Source: a virus. Taken from it: a DNA stretch of 20,853 nt. Below, one piece after another: positions 13,937-20,853 of this stretch (position 1 is the stretch's first letter; every line of letters starts with the position of its first letter). The notes below the pieces were generated by a model. The model was not told the DNA's origin, did not search any database, and saw nothing but the letters and a program-made list of their open reading frames with translations. The stretch lies in the IMG/VR virus record IMGVR_UViG_3300005782_000172, positions 1-20,853 of that record. One strand, 5' to 3'. A program made the position numbers and the translations under genes.

Positions 13937-15823
13937 ATGAGCAATACCGACGCATTACTTTTACGGAACATGGGTTTCAAGAACTTCCTGTCATTCGGAA
14001 ATACTGAAACTGTCGTAAACCTCGACGCCGACCTCATATCAGTGGTCATGGGTGAGAACCTGGACACCGGGGGCGAGGACTCCAGAAACGGTGTTGGTAA
14101 AAGTGCCATAACCGATGCACTGTGTTACGTGTTGTTCGGCGGCACCCTCCGTGGGGTATCGAATCAGAAACTCATAAACGATCTGTCCCGGAAGGGTCAG
14201 CCTATGGTCGTGTGGGTCACCTTCGACAAGGGCAATTACAGCTACCTCATCGAGCGTTCTGAGCGCCCCGGTAAACTCCTGTTCCTCCGTAAGGACATTG
14301 ATGACGATACCGACATCCGTGCTAAGGAAAAGCGCAAGTACATATATGACATTTCCAGGAATAAAACCGAAACTACCAATGAAATCATTGAGATGCTGGG
14401 TTTTGACCTCACACTATTCTCCTTCCTGGTTGTTAACTCATCCGAGTCGGACCCGTTCTTTAAACTCCCCGAGGGTAAGCGCCGGGATATCGTGGAGAAG
14501 CTGTTTGGTTTCACCATCCTGAGTAAGCGTGCCGAAAATCTCAAGGAGCAGCGTAAGGAAGAGAAGAAAGAATTCATCCGGGTTGAAACCGAATACTCCA
14601 CTACCGTCAAAGCAAACGAACGGGTGGAATCCCAGATCGCCGAAATGAACAGGCGTAGTAAAGATTGGGAAGCCAAAAAGAAGCGGACGCTTGCCGATCT
14701 TCGCTCTACCATCGCCGAGCTTGAGAAAGTTGATGCCGATGGTGAGATCGAAATCCTCCAGTTGGCTGATGAGCTGTCCGCCAAATACAAGGAACTGTCC
14801 GCCAAGCGCCGTGAAGTCAATGGTAAGGTTGCACTGTTCGAGAAGAACATTACTGTCGAGAAGCGAGATATCAATCGCAACAATAAACTGGTCGAGAGTA
14901 ACGCTGCATCATTGGCAACCCTGGACAAAAGCATTTGCCCCACCTGTCAGCAGCACTGGGAAGCTGACCCTGCATACCGTACAAAACTTGAGGATGAATT
15001 GACCGAGGCTACGGATGCTATTGCTACTTCCACGGAAACCATCAAGACCAATCAGGAAGGCGTGGATGCCATAGCTGATGAGGTGGCAGCTGTGGATGCC
15101 GAAATAAGCGTTATTAAGGTCGATCTTGATGAGATTGCTAAAGCCGATCTCACCTACAGCACCATTGAAGAGGCAAGTCGTGCTGGTGCTACGCTCATGG
15201 CTCTTGAAGACAACTTCAAGGACACTGAGAGTAGTGAGAATCCCCACACCTCCAGCATCGATTCTCTGAAGAAGGAAGCCATTCAGGAGGTGAGCGATTC
15301 TGGTATTAAGGATTTGAAGAAACTCATCAAACATTATGATTTCCTTATATCTTTGTTGACCGACAAGGACAGCTATATACGTAAGCAGATCATCGACCGG
15401 TGGTTGCCTAAACTGAACCAGGGTATTGCAAAGTACCTGGACATGCTTGAGCTGCCACACACTGTCAAGTTCCTTCCGGATATGTCGGTTGTCATCCTGA
15501 AGCACGGTCGTATTGAGAAGGACTACGGAAACCTGTCCAAGGGCGAGCGCCAGCGAGTTAACATTGCTCTCAACTTTGCGTTCCAGGACGTATTCGAGTT
15601 GATGAACTACCGGATCAACTTCATGGCAGTTGACGAGCTTATCGATAACGGTATCTGTAACCGTGGTGCAGAAAACACCGTCAACCTGCTTAAGGACATG
15701 GCAGCCAGGAAGCACAAACGTGTTATCCTAATCACCCACCGTGAGGATATTGCTGCCCGTGTTGATGACATGATGATTGTCCAGAAGGAAAATGACATCT
15801 CACGTATCACCCAGGCTGGTTAA
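13937..15823 (+). CDS. gp46: Recombination ATPase subunit gp46-like (Rad50/SbcC family)
   Basis: ATPase partner of gp47. The P-loop is an extended form (39-56: GENLDTGG then SRNGVGKSA), as in T4 gp46, which also carries an insert before GKT. Long coiled-coil arms (about 195-330 and 345-460) flank a zinc hook, CPTC, at 334-337. The signature LSKGER is at 533-538, Walker B FMAVDE at 562-567 and the switch His at 601 (ILITHRED). Length is 628, somewhat longer than T4 gp46 (560). I start at 13937 (MSNTDALLLRNMGF), where family similarity begins, rather than at 13883, which would overlap the winged-helix gene. No ribosome site is seen, so translation is probably coupled to that gene. Confidence 0.93.
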   Translation: MSNTDALLLRNMGFKNFLSFGNTETVVNLDADLISVVMGENLDTGGEDSRNGVGKSAITDALCYVLFGGTLRGVSNQKLINDLSRKGQPMVVWVTFDKGNYSYLIERSERPGKLLFLRKDIDDDTDIRAKEKRKYIYDISRNKTETTNEIIEMLGFDLTLFSFLVVNSSESDPFFKLPEGKRRDIVEKLFGFTILSKRAENLKEQRKEEKKEFIRVETEYSTTVKANERVESQIAEMNRRSKDWEAKKKRTLADLRSTIAELEKVDADGEIEILQLADELSAKYKELSAKRREVNGKVALFEKNITVEKRDINRNNKLVESNAASLATLDKSICPTCQQHWEADPAYRTKLEDELTEATDAIATSTETIKTNQEGVDAIADEVAAVDAEISVIKVDLDEIAKADLTYSTIEEASRAGATLMALEDNFKDTESSENPHTSSIDSLKKEAIQEVSDSGIKDLKKLIKHYDFLISLLTDKDSYIRKQIIDRWLPKLNQGIAKYLDMLELPHTVKFLPDMSVVILKHGRIEKDYGNLSKGERQRVNIALNFAFQDVFELMNYRINFMAVDELIDNGICNRGAENTVNLLKDMAARKHKRVILITHREDIAARVDDMMIVQKENDISRITQAG

Positions 15824-16242
15824 TGCAATTCGACTCTTCATCAGAATACCTCGTCCACGTTAAGGCGGGCTCCCGTGAGCACTTCGAAACTTCACTGAGC
15901 CTAGCCTTCAACGGGAGGTTTGTTACCGCATACGGGGATTATGGTGATTTCGGTTTGGTGTACTACTGGTTCAGGAGCACCCTCGGGATGTTCGAGCCGC
16001 CAATATTGAAAACCAAAAATGAGTTCGACGAGTACGTTCTTCACCACCCTAAAGCCTTTCACACGTTTGCTATCGATCAGAGTGTCGGGGACGTGATGGG
16101 TTTTGCCTGGGAATGGCTACGTGACGACTCGTTAATTCACACCGACAACCCGAATCTCATCGGGTTTGACATAACGACTGACCCCGGTTATAATGGCTCG
16201 GACATAATGTGTATCATCCGACGCACTTATCCGGAGTATTGA
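15823..16242 (+). CDS. Hypothetical protein, 139 residues
   Basis: No family recognised. The ATG shares a base with the gp46 stop (TAATG). The protein is rich in aromatics (YGDYGDFGLVYYWF, FAWEW), has no membrane segment or Cys-rich motif, and looks like a small soluble alpha/beta protein. Frame use is consistent with neighbours, and it lies in a tightly packed operon, so it is very probably a real gene. Confidence 0.65.
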   Translation: MQFDSSSEYLVHVKAGSREHFETSLSLAFNGRFVTAYGDYGDFGLVYYWFRSTLGMFEPPILKTKNEFDEYVLHHPKAFHTFAIDQSVGDVMGFAWEWLRDDSLIHTDNPNLIGFDITTDPGYNGSDIMCIIRRTYPEY

Positions 16243-16243
16243 T

Positions 16244-16522
16244 ATGGCAACAGAAAAAAAATTCCCAACAAGTCATTGGTTATTCGGTGATTACCGGGTA
16301 ATCGAGGTTGAAGTCGAAACTCAATGTTGTGATTGTTTCCATTCCCCCGTGTGTGCTCGTGATAATGAGAAACGCTGTTTAAATTACACGTTCGGCACCA
16401 GTGAAGGCAGAGGATGTCACAGCTGCACCAATCGCTACGCCCGGTTTTGCAACAAAACACCAGTTCCCTGTTTCCTCTGTGAAGATTTTGTCCATAAGGA
16501 TAAAGTAACGATTATTGAATAA
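16244..16522 (+). CDS. Very cysteine-rich small protein
   Basis: A 92-residue protein with ten cysteines in the segment from about residue 28 to 79: QCCDC, PVC, RC, GCHSC, FC, then PCFLC. The spacing could bind two zinc ions or an iron-sulphur cluster. I recognise no family. The start is one base after the previous stop, with GGAG about 10-12 bases upstream. It lies immediately before the RuvC-like gene. Confidence 0.65.
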   Translation: MATEKKFPTSHWLFGDYRVIEVEVETQCCDCFHSPVCARDNEKRCLNYTFGTSEGRGCHSCTNRYARFCNKTPVPCFLCEDFVHKDKVTIIE

Positions 16523-16545
16523 CATACCACTAAATAGGTGGTATG
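16523..16545 (+). promoter_or_regulatory. Hairpin sequestering the RuvC start codon
   Basis: CATACCAC (16523-16530) and GTGGTATG (16538-16545) are perfect 8-base inverted arms around a 7-base loop TAAATAG. The right arm ends with the ATG of the RuvC gene and contains the only purine-rich ribosome-site-like sequence (GGTGG), which is unusually close to the ATG. The gene cannot start elsewhere, since an in-frame TAA lies at 16531-16533. Probable translational control. Confidence 0.55.
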
Positions 16546-17055
16546 AAATATACTATCGGCATCGACCCAGGGTTCAAAGGAGCTATCGCTTTCTACAACC
16601 CGGAACACCTTGTGGTTTACCCCACTCCAATCGTTCAGGTAGAATTTATCAAGAGTGGGAAGAAATGCAAGCGCAGCGAAATGGTTCTTGCTGATGCATG
16701 TAAAACTATTTCAGAATTCGATGATATAAGCATGGCTTGCATCGAGTTGGTAACCGCAGGTCGTGGTCAGGGTGTTACCGGTATGTTCCGCTTTGGTAAG
16801 AACGCCGGTCACTGGGAAGGCATCCTCATGGGTATGCTCATACAGACGACCGCAGTACGCCCCCAGGCATGGAAGAAGCATTACGGACTGATCGGGGAGA
16901 ATAAAGACGGCTCACTCGCTCTCGCCAGGGAACTGTTCCCGGACAATCTCGATTCTTTTCGCCTTAAGAAACAAGACGGTCTGGCAGAAGCTTCACTCAT
17001 CGCAAAATACGCCTGGGACAATCCCAACAGTCTGGATTTGACTTATATCAAGTAA
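16543..17055 (+). CDS. RuvC-like Holliday junction resolvase
   Basis: Resolves branched recombination intermediates before packaging. RuvC/RNase H-fold motifs are present: GIDPG (Asp8) on the first strand, IELV (Glu68), the GMFRFGKNAGHWEGIL segment (about 80-94), and KKQDGLAEASLIAKYA (about 142-157) with Asp145 and Glu149 as likely metal ligands. Length of 170 is right for RuvC. T4 uses the unrelated endonuclease VII (gp49) for this job; none is seen in this window. The gene has a hairpin-buried start codon and follows the cysteine-rich gene by 20 bases. Confidence 0.87.
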   Translation: MKYTIGIDPGFKGAIAFYNPEHLVVYPTPIVQVEFIKSGKKCKRSEMVLADACKTISEFDDISMACIELVTAGRGQGVTGMFRFGKNAGHWEGILMGMLIQTTAVRPQAWKKHYGLIGENKDGSLALARELFPDNLDSFRLKKQDGLAEASLIAKYAWDNPNSLDLTYIK

Positions 17056-17094
17056 TACGATAACCTTATTATTACCCCGTTTAGGAGAAATAGT

Positions 17095-17538
17095 ATGTCG
17101 AATATTGATGCCGAATCTTTAGTTTTCGCAATGCCGGAAAACGACTCCACTGATAGTAGAATGATTACCTGCCAAATGCCGGTGGATATGATCATGAACT
17201 GGATGCAAGTGGTGTACCCCCACGTTGACAACTACCGACGGGTTCAGGGTCATTACGCTAATATTGCGGCAAAATGTAATATCGATCCGGAAGATTATGA
17301 TGCAATACTCGATTACGTGAATGACCAGGGTATGAAAGACGACCTCCAGGCACTCATGATGGAAGTCATCGTCGATCTTTCCGAAACCATGGGTAATGAG
17401 GATTTCTTCGATCTGTACACTATGAAAGTGACAGAGGAAGACGAGGCATACCTATCCACCCAAGATTGGGTCGGGCTCGATCCGGATGGTAATACCTTCA
17501 AGGCGTCAATGGCATCCGATTCCGCCGAAACTGATTGA
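17095..17538 (+). CDS. Hypothetical acidic protein, 147 residues
   Basis: No family recognised. A good ribosome site (AGGAG) lies eight bases before the ATG. The protein is strongly acidic, mostly helical by pattern (VDMIMNWMQVVYPHVDNYRR, DLQALMMEVIVDLSETMG), with a Ser/Asp/Glu-rich C-terminus. Such acidic small proteins are common among phage early genes, but I cannot assign a role. Confidence 0.65.
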   Translation: MSNIDAESLVFAMPENDSTDSRMITCQMPVDMIMNWMQVVYPHVDNYRRVQGHYANIAAKCNIDPEDYDAILDYVNDQGMKDDLQALMMEVIVDLSETMGNEDFFDLYTMKVTEEDEAYLSTQDWVGLDPDGNTFKASMASDSAETD

Positions 17539-17563
17539 TTTCCTCGCATTCTCCACCTATATT
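17535..17563 (+). promoter_or_regulatory. Sigma-70-like promoter of the dNMP kinase operon
   Basis: TTGATT (17535-17540, four of six) and TATATT (17558-17563, five of six) with a 17-base spacer, followed by the palindrome ATATTAATAT. As at 12038, the -35 overlaps the stop codon of the preceding gene and the -10 is TATATT. The remaining gap up to 17655 contains no other recognised element. Confidence 0.45.
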
Positions 17564-17655
17564 AATATCGAGGTATCGAGTGATGTGCGACGGGCCTATA
17601 CATAACCTAAAAATAATATATTTTCACCAACTCAGCGATCACACTCGGGTTAAAA

Positions 17656-17949
17656 ATGGTAACTGAAGAAGAAGAAGCTCTCGCATGGCACGAAACTTGT
17701 AGGAAGATTCGCAAGGAGCAACTTAGAAATTATTTGAATCCGGGGGTTCCCACTACTACTGTGGCTCCGGATTTAACAAATGACGAGGGTACAACAACCT
17801 ACGACATCGATCAGAATATAGAATATTCTCTAACACCAGAGAATAGGCATGAGCGCCGGAAGGCTAAGGCACTCGCACGCAAAAAACGTAATAAAGTCAG
17901 GAGTAATCATGCGAATAATCGGATTAACAGGAAAGGCAGGAAGCGGTAA
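17656..17949 (+). CDS. Hypothetical protein with acidic start and basic tail
   Basis: A 97-residue protein. The N-terminus is acidic (TEEEEAL) and helical. The middle is Thr/Asp-rich, and the C-terminus from about residue 63 is strongly basic (NRHERRKAKALARKKRNK and onward), so it may bind nucleic acid. The ribosome site is weak. Its 3' end overlaps the dNMP kinase gene by 41 bases in another frame, which is long for this genome and lowers confidence. Confidence 0.5.
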   Translation: MVTEEEEALAWHETCRKIRKEQLRNYLNPGVPTTTVAPDLTNDEGTTTYDIDQNIEYSLTPENRHERRKAKALARKKRNKVRSNHANNRINRKGRKR

Positions 17950-18574
17950 GGATACCGTAGCGAGAATAATCACCGAAGAACTTGAAGGTCAGGGGAAAAC
18001 AGTCACCAAGCTTTCGTTTGCTGCACCCCTCAAAGACTGCGCCGTCCTATTATGGGGATGGGATAGAGAGCGCCTGGAAAGTGATTTCGACTACAAAGAA
18101 GGAAACACCCTGGACGATGGTTCCCCAGACCCCGCCTGTGAAGCCCTGGGAATGACCCGGCGTGAATTCATGCAACAGTTCGGTACCGAAGCTATGCGTA
18201 ATAACATCCACCGGGATGTGTGGGTGATAGCCCTCAAGATGTCCGTCGCCCGTGGTGATTTTGATGGCTACGATTATGGTATGTTGACCGACTGCCGTTT
18301 CATGAATGAACTCCAGTTTGTCGCCGATCTCGATGGTTTAACATACAAGATCGTCCGTGGTGGAACGGTTACCACACTCACTAATAACACCGAGCACGCT
18401 TCCGAATTGGAATGGGAAGCATGGGATGAATGGGATGATATTATTGAAAATATCGTCGATGATAACCTGAGTATGGAAGAGAACCTTACCACACTCCGGG
18501 AAGTTGTCATCACTAATATACTAACACCGATCACTGAGGGTTACTTGGAAGATGTCCAAGAAGCTACTAATTAA
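17909..18574 (+). CDS. gp1: Deoxynucleoside monophosphate kinase, gp1-like
   Basis: T4 gp1 phosphorylates dNMPs, including modified ones, for phage DNA synthesis. The 221-residue product begins with MRIIGLTGKAGSGKDTVA, a P-loop at residues 8-16. It continues with the family pattern LSFAAPLKD, a MTRREFMQQFGTEAMR segment, and LTDCRFMNE, which matches the conserved 'D-x-RF-x-NE' motif of this kinase group. T4 gp1 is 241 residues. Start at 17909 is set by AGGAG five bases upstream and by the P-loop position. It overlaps the next gene by 23 bases. Confidence 0.85.
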   Translation: MRIIGLTGKAGSGKDTVARIITEELEGQGKTVTKLSFAAPLKDCAVLLWGWDRERLESDFDYKEGNTLDDGSPDPACEALGMTRREFMQQFGTEAMRNNIHRDVWVIALKMSVARGDFDGYDYGMLTDCRFMNELQFVADLDGLTYKIVRGGTVTTLTNNTEHASELEWEAWDEWDDIIENIVDDNLSMEENLTTLREVVITNILTPITEGYLEDVQEATN

Positions 18575-19097
18575 CCTCGAAAGTCCGTTCGCCGGACAAA
18601 TCGAACTTAACACACTGTATGCTCGCTTTTGTATGCATGATAGTATCGTCAATCATGGCGAGGCTCCGTATGCCTCACACTTACTATACACACAACCGTA
18701 TGTGTTGGATGATGATATATACGAGGAGCGCCAACTGGGGATACAGTCCGGGTTAGAATTCAACAGTGTTACAGACAAAACTGTGCTGTATATTGACCTC
18801 GGGGAGTCCCCTGGGATGACGCAGGCTGAGTTAGCTGCACTAATGGACAACCGTGAGATTGAGCGCCGGAACCTTCCCGAAAAATCTATGAAGAAATTCT
18901 GGGAAGCCGCAGTCACTGAAGGGTTGGTAGTGCCGCACGGTGATACCTATCTTACGGCTATCAGACCAGTGGGTCCACCGAATCGAACCATTAATGAAGA
19001 CGTGCCGTATGTAAAACAGTTGGCATGGGTTATACCATTAATATTACTTGGTATAATCGCATACGGTATTGCCGAGTCAGTAGGGTGGGTCGGATGA
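18552..19097 (+). CDS. Deoxyribosyltransferase-like (DUF7768-type) protein with C-terminal membrane helix
   Basis: A 181-residue protein. Residues 7-92 carry the pattern of the DUF7768/nucleoside deoxyribosyltransferase-like group: ESPFAG, an NTLYARFCMHDSIVNHGEAP segment, SHLLYTQ, VLDDDIYEERQLGIQSGLEF and VLYIDLGESPGMT. Homologues are common in phages and may act on nucleosides; their activity is mostly unproven. Residues about 93-155 form an extra segment, and about 157-174 (LAWVIPLILLGIIAYGIA) is a clear transmembrane helix, unusual for this fold. ATGA overlap with the next gene. The nucleotide-metabolism neighbourhood fits a role in nucleoside handling. Confidence 0.7.
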   Translation: MSKKLLINLESPFAGQIELNTLYARFCMHDSIVNHGEAPYASHLLYTQPYVLDDDIYEERQLGIQSGLEFNSVTDKTVLYIDLGESPGMTQAELAALMDNREIERRNLPEKSMKKFWEAAVTEGLVVPHGDTYLTAIRPVGPPNRTINEDVPYVKQLAWVIPLILLGIIAYGIAESVGWVG

Positions 19098-19423
19098 TAA
19101 TAAATCGACATGAAATAATGTGGGCAGACCTCGAACTCGATGTTTATTGTGGTGATAAATGTGATGAATCAGAACCACAATGGCACACGTTTTGTGAAGG
19201 TGACATGGATAGTGATACGGACCGTAAGCCTCTAATATTGGATGCCAAACACTTTCCCCCAGGTACACGTGTGACGGTTTCGATACCAGAGTGTCCCGAG
19301 TGTTACACCCCCCGTGATGTTTTAGTAACCAGTGACGGTTCAAATCAACACATCGAGCACGAAACTACATGTAGTGGTTGTGGGTTCGACTGGTCAGCCT
19401 GGGAACAAAACGAATACTCTTAA
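19094..19423 (+). CDS. Small protein with zinc-ribbon-like Cys pairs
   Basis: A 109-residue protein, started at 19094 by ATGA overlap with the preceding stop; the longer frame from 19025 would run inside that gene. Seven cysteines: CGDKC near residue 19, one in HTFCEG, CPEC (about 68-71) and CSGC (about 94-97, followed by GFDW). The last two pairs are a plausible zinc ribbon. No family recognised. Confidence 0.62.
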   Translation: MIINRHEIMWADLELDVYCGDKCDESEPQWHTFCEGDMDSDTDRKPLILDAKHFPPGTRVTVSIPECPECYTPRDVLVTSDGSNQHIEHETTCSGCGFDWSAWEQNEYS

Positions 19424-19442
19424 TTTAACAAAGGAAATTATC

Positions 19443-20600
19443 ATGCGCTACATAAAAATCGGGGTTCCCGATGACTTCGACGAAGAGAAGCAAGGCGATC
19501 TCACCCTTGTAGATTATTCCAAAGACGGTACTGGTACCAAGATCGAACTCTGGAAGCCGCCGTATCGTGAAGTCCTAAACCACGGCTTTATCGGTTTGGT
19601 TGACTTCATGGGTGACGACGCACGAATTGTGAACTCTGCCAGGGTCTCTTACGGTAAGGGCACCAAGAAGGTCCGTCAGGATCGTGGTCTCATCCGCTAC
19701 CTGATGCGCCATCGCCATACTACCCCGTTTGAAATGGTCGAGCTGATGTTCCATGTGAAGGCACCAATCTTTGTCTTCCGCCAGTGGCACCGGCATCGTA
19801 CCGCCAGCATCAATGAGTACTCCGGTCGTTATTCCATCCTGGAAGACGAGATGTATATCCCGGAGCACCAACATGCAGCACCGCAGTCTACCACGAACAA
19901 TCAGGGTCGTCAGGAAAACACCCTTGACGACAATGATTACTTGGCCATTCTAGCCGCAGTCGAGCAGTCGTTCCAGGATTCATATAGCACTTACGAGTAT
20001 CTGGTTGGTTCCACCGCTACTCCACCGGACGCTATCAACAACCGTAGACTGTGGATTGAGGAATCGGCTGTTAAGGCTGCTGCTGAAGTTCGCAATCGGA
20101 TGATCGAGTCCGACACTGAGCTGACCAACGAAGATGCCGAGAAGATGCTCGAAGAAAAGATCACGGAATATTACGCCGCCAATGAGCTTGCTGTTGTCGG
20201 TCCTGATTTCCCCGGTATGGCAAAGGAACTTGCCCGTATCGTGTTGCCGGTCGCCACTTACTCGCAGATGTACTGGAAGGCTAACCTGAAGAACCTGTTA
20301 CACTTCATAGGACTGCGCTCCGATCCTCATGCCCAGTATGAGATAAGGGTCTACAGTGACATCATGCTGGAAATGATCACACCCATCGTTCCATGGGCAG
20401 TTGAAGCATTCATGGACTACCAATTCAATGGTGCCAACCTGTCAACCTACGAGGTCGATGCGGTAAAGGCTATGATCGGCATCATGAAGAATAATGATTT
20501 GGTCGAAGGTGGAGCGGCGGAATGGCTTACCGGTATCCTCACAGATAAAGGTGCCTCCAAGCGAGAAATCGACGAGTTCATTGCCAAGTTCGACGCATGA
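19443..20600 (+). CDS. thyX: Flavin-dependent thymidylate synthase ThyX
   Basis: Makes dTMP from dUMP using folate, FAD and NADPH. The signature RHRTASINEYSGRYS (117-131) is complete. The nearby FRQW, the RHRHTTPFEMVE segment (about 89-100), and LRSDPHAQYEIR (291-302) also match the family. At 385 residues it is long: usual ThyX proteins are about 220-320. The extra length is a 40-residue N-terminal segment, an acidic insert at about 185-260 and a C-terminal extension after about 325. I start at 19443, with AAAGGAA upstream, not at 19332, which would overlap the zinc-ribbon gene. T4 instead uses the unrelated gene td. Confidence 0.93.
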   Translation: MRYIKIGVPDDFDEEKQGDLTLVDYSKDGTGTKIELWKPPYREVLNHGFIGLVDFMGDDARIVNSARVSYGKGTKKVRQDRGLIRYLMRHRHTTPFEMVELMFHVKAPIFVFRQWHRHRTASINEYSGRYSILEDEMYIPEHQHAAPQSTTNNQGRQENTLDDNDYLAILAAVEQSFQDSYSTYEYLVGSTATPPDAINNRRLWIEESAVKAAAEVRNRMIESDTELTNEDAEKMLEEKITEYYAANELAVVGPDFPGMAKELARIVLPVATYSQMYWKANLKNLLHFIGLRSDPHAQYEIRVYSDIMLEMITPIVPWAVEAFMDYQFNGANLSTYEVDAVKAMIGIMKNNDLVEGGAAEWLTGILTDKGASKREIDEFIAKFDA

Positions 20601-20853
20601 AAAAACAGTATCACACACTGATACTTCTGTCCGGTGGTCTCGACTCAACGACTTGTTTGTTCAAGCTGTTGGGTCAGACCAAGGATGAGATTACAACACT
20701 CTACGTGGACGTTTCAAATAACTCCGCCAAGTCATGGTGTGAGCGACTGGCTATCACTCGCCTGCGTGACCGGGCTGAGGAACATATCAGAGAAATAAGC
20801 CATAAACATATTGAAACCCCGGCTACCATAAACGGTTCCGTCAACGGTGGGCT
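20597..20853 (+). CDS. PP-loop ATPase, QueC-like, cut by window end
   Basis: The first 85 residues only. LLSGGLDSTTCL (10-21) is a PP-loop motif (SGGLDS), and the following strand (LYVDVS) and helix (SWCERLAITRLRDRAEE) fit the QueC/adenine-nucleotide alpha-hydrolase fold. QueC makes preQ0; in some phages preQ0-type bases are placed in DNA to resist restriction. The truncation hides the C-terminal zinc site that would confirm QueC. Another PP-loop enzyme remains possible. ATGA overlap with thyX. Confidence 0.65.
   Translation, partial: MKKQYHTLILLSGGLDSTTCLFKLLGQTKDEITTLYVDVSNNSAKSWCERLAITRLRDRAEEHIREISHKHIETPATINGSVNGG

Noticed and set aside
14242-15715. Long minus-strand reading frames (233 and 268 residues) opposite gp46
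   Set aside because: They overlap a well-supported gp46 with all motifs, lack ribosome sites and have low-complexity Ser/Arg/Leu composition typical of antisense frames.
17583-17666. 27-codon frame (MCDGPIHNLK...) in the gap before the 97-residue gene
   Set aside because: Only a distant GAGG upstream, no recognised motif and an overlap with the next start; too short to support.
19332-19442. Upstream start extending ThyX by 37 residues
   Set aside because: It overlaps the zinc-ribbon gene, while a good ribosome site precedes the ATG at 19443.
20607-20625. Hairpin AGTATCA/TGATACT in the first codons of the PP-loop gene
   Set aside because: Seven base pairs in an AT-rich coding stretch, with the start codon left free; not distinguishable from chance.
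1-20853. tRNA genes, CRISPR arrays, insertion sequences, integrase or attachment sites
   Set aside because: None seen by eye in the gaps; a tRNA scan was not possible, but no gap holds a cloverleaf-like sequence.

Overview
The window is part of the genome of a T4-like myovirus (tailed phage, class Caudoviricetes), most likely an environmental or metagenomic contig. The host is probably a proteobacterium. The host-like genes (an RpoH-type sigma factor and ThyX) look alphaproteobacterial to me, but this is impression only. Gene packing is phage-typical: stop/start overlaps are common and no intergenic gap exceeds about 150 bases. The first 57 bases are not biological; they are an Illumina Nextera adapter, so the true sequence starts at base 58.

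Left part (58-11156, almost all minus strand) is the late baseplate module. In transcription order it holds a gp48/gp54-family baseplate/tail-tube protein, gp53, an 899-residue probable central hub protein (gp27-like by position and weak motifs), gp5 (spike with lysozyme), then gp25 and gp6 (wedge). gp6 is cut by the adapter at its C-terminus. gp6 is nearly twice the T4 length, and gp5 carries its lysozyme domain after the beta-helix instead of before it. A plus-strand gene for a full-length sigma-32 (RpoH)-like sigma factor is inserted between gp5 and gp25. It is convergent with gp5, the two stop codons overlapping in a shared TTAA, and divergent from gp25.

Right part (11279-20853, all plus strand) is the regulatory, recombination and nucleotide-metabolism module. 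It starts with a second sigma factor, the T4 gp55-type late sigma, followed by a possible ribbon-helix-helix protein. Next come a promoter region overlapped by two palindromes, the Mre11/Rad50-like pair gp47/gp46 with a small winged-helix protein between them, a RuvC-like resolvase whose start codon lies in a hairpin, a gp1-like dNMP kinase, a deoxyribosyltransferase-like (DUF7768-type) protein with an added membrane helix, a long ThyX, and the start of a PP-loop ATPase (QueC-like) cut by the window end. Several very small cysteine-rich proteins are scattered among these genes.

The most interesting reading is a two-sigma regulatory circuit. An RpoH-like factor and gp55 both sit at divergent junctions with late operons. 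They share an octamer (CATATACT) at the same distance before their start codons. The late genes opposite each share a TAAATAT element, resembling the T4 late promoter TATAAATA. The gp55 leader holds a weak match to a sigma-32 promoter. This is a hypothesis from sequence pattern; the gene identities are firmer than the circuit.
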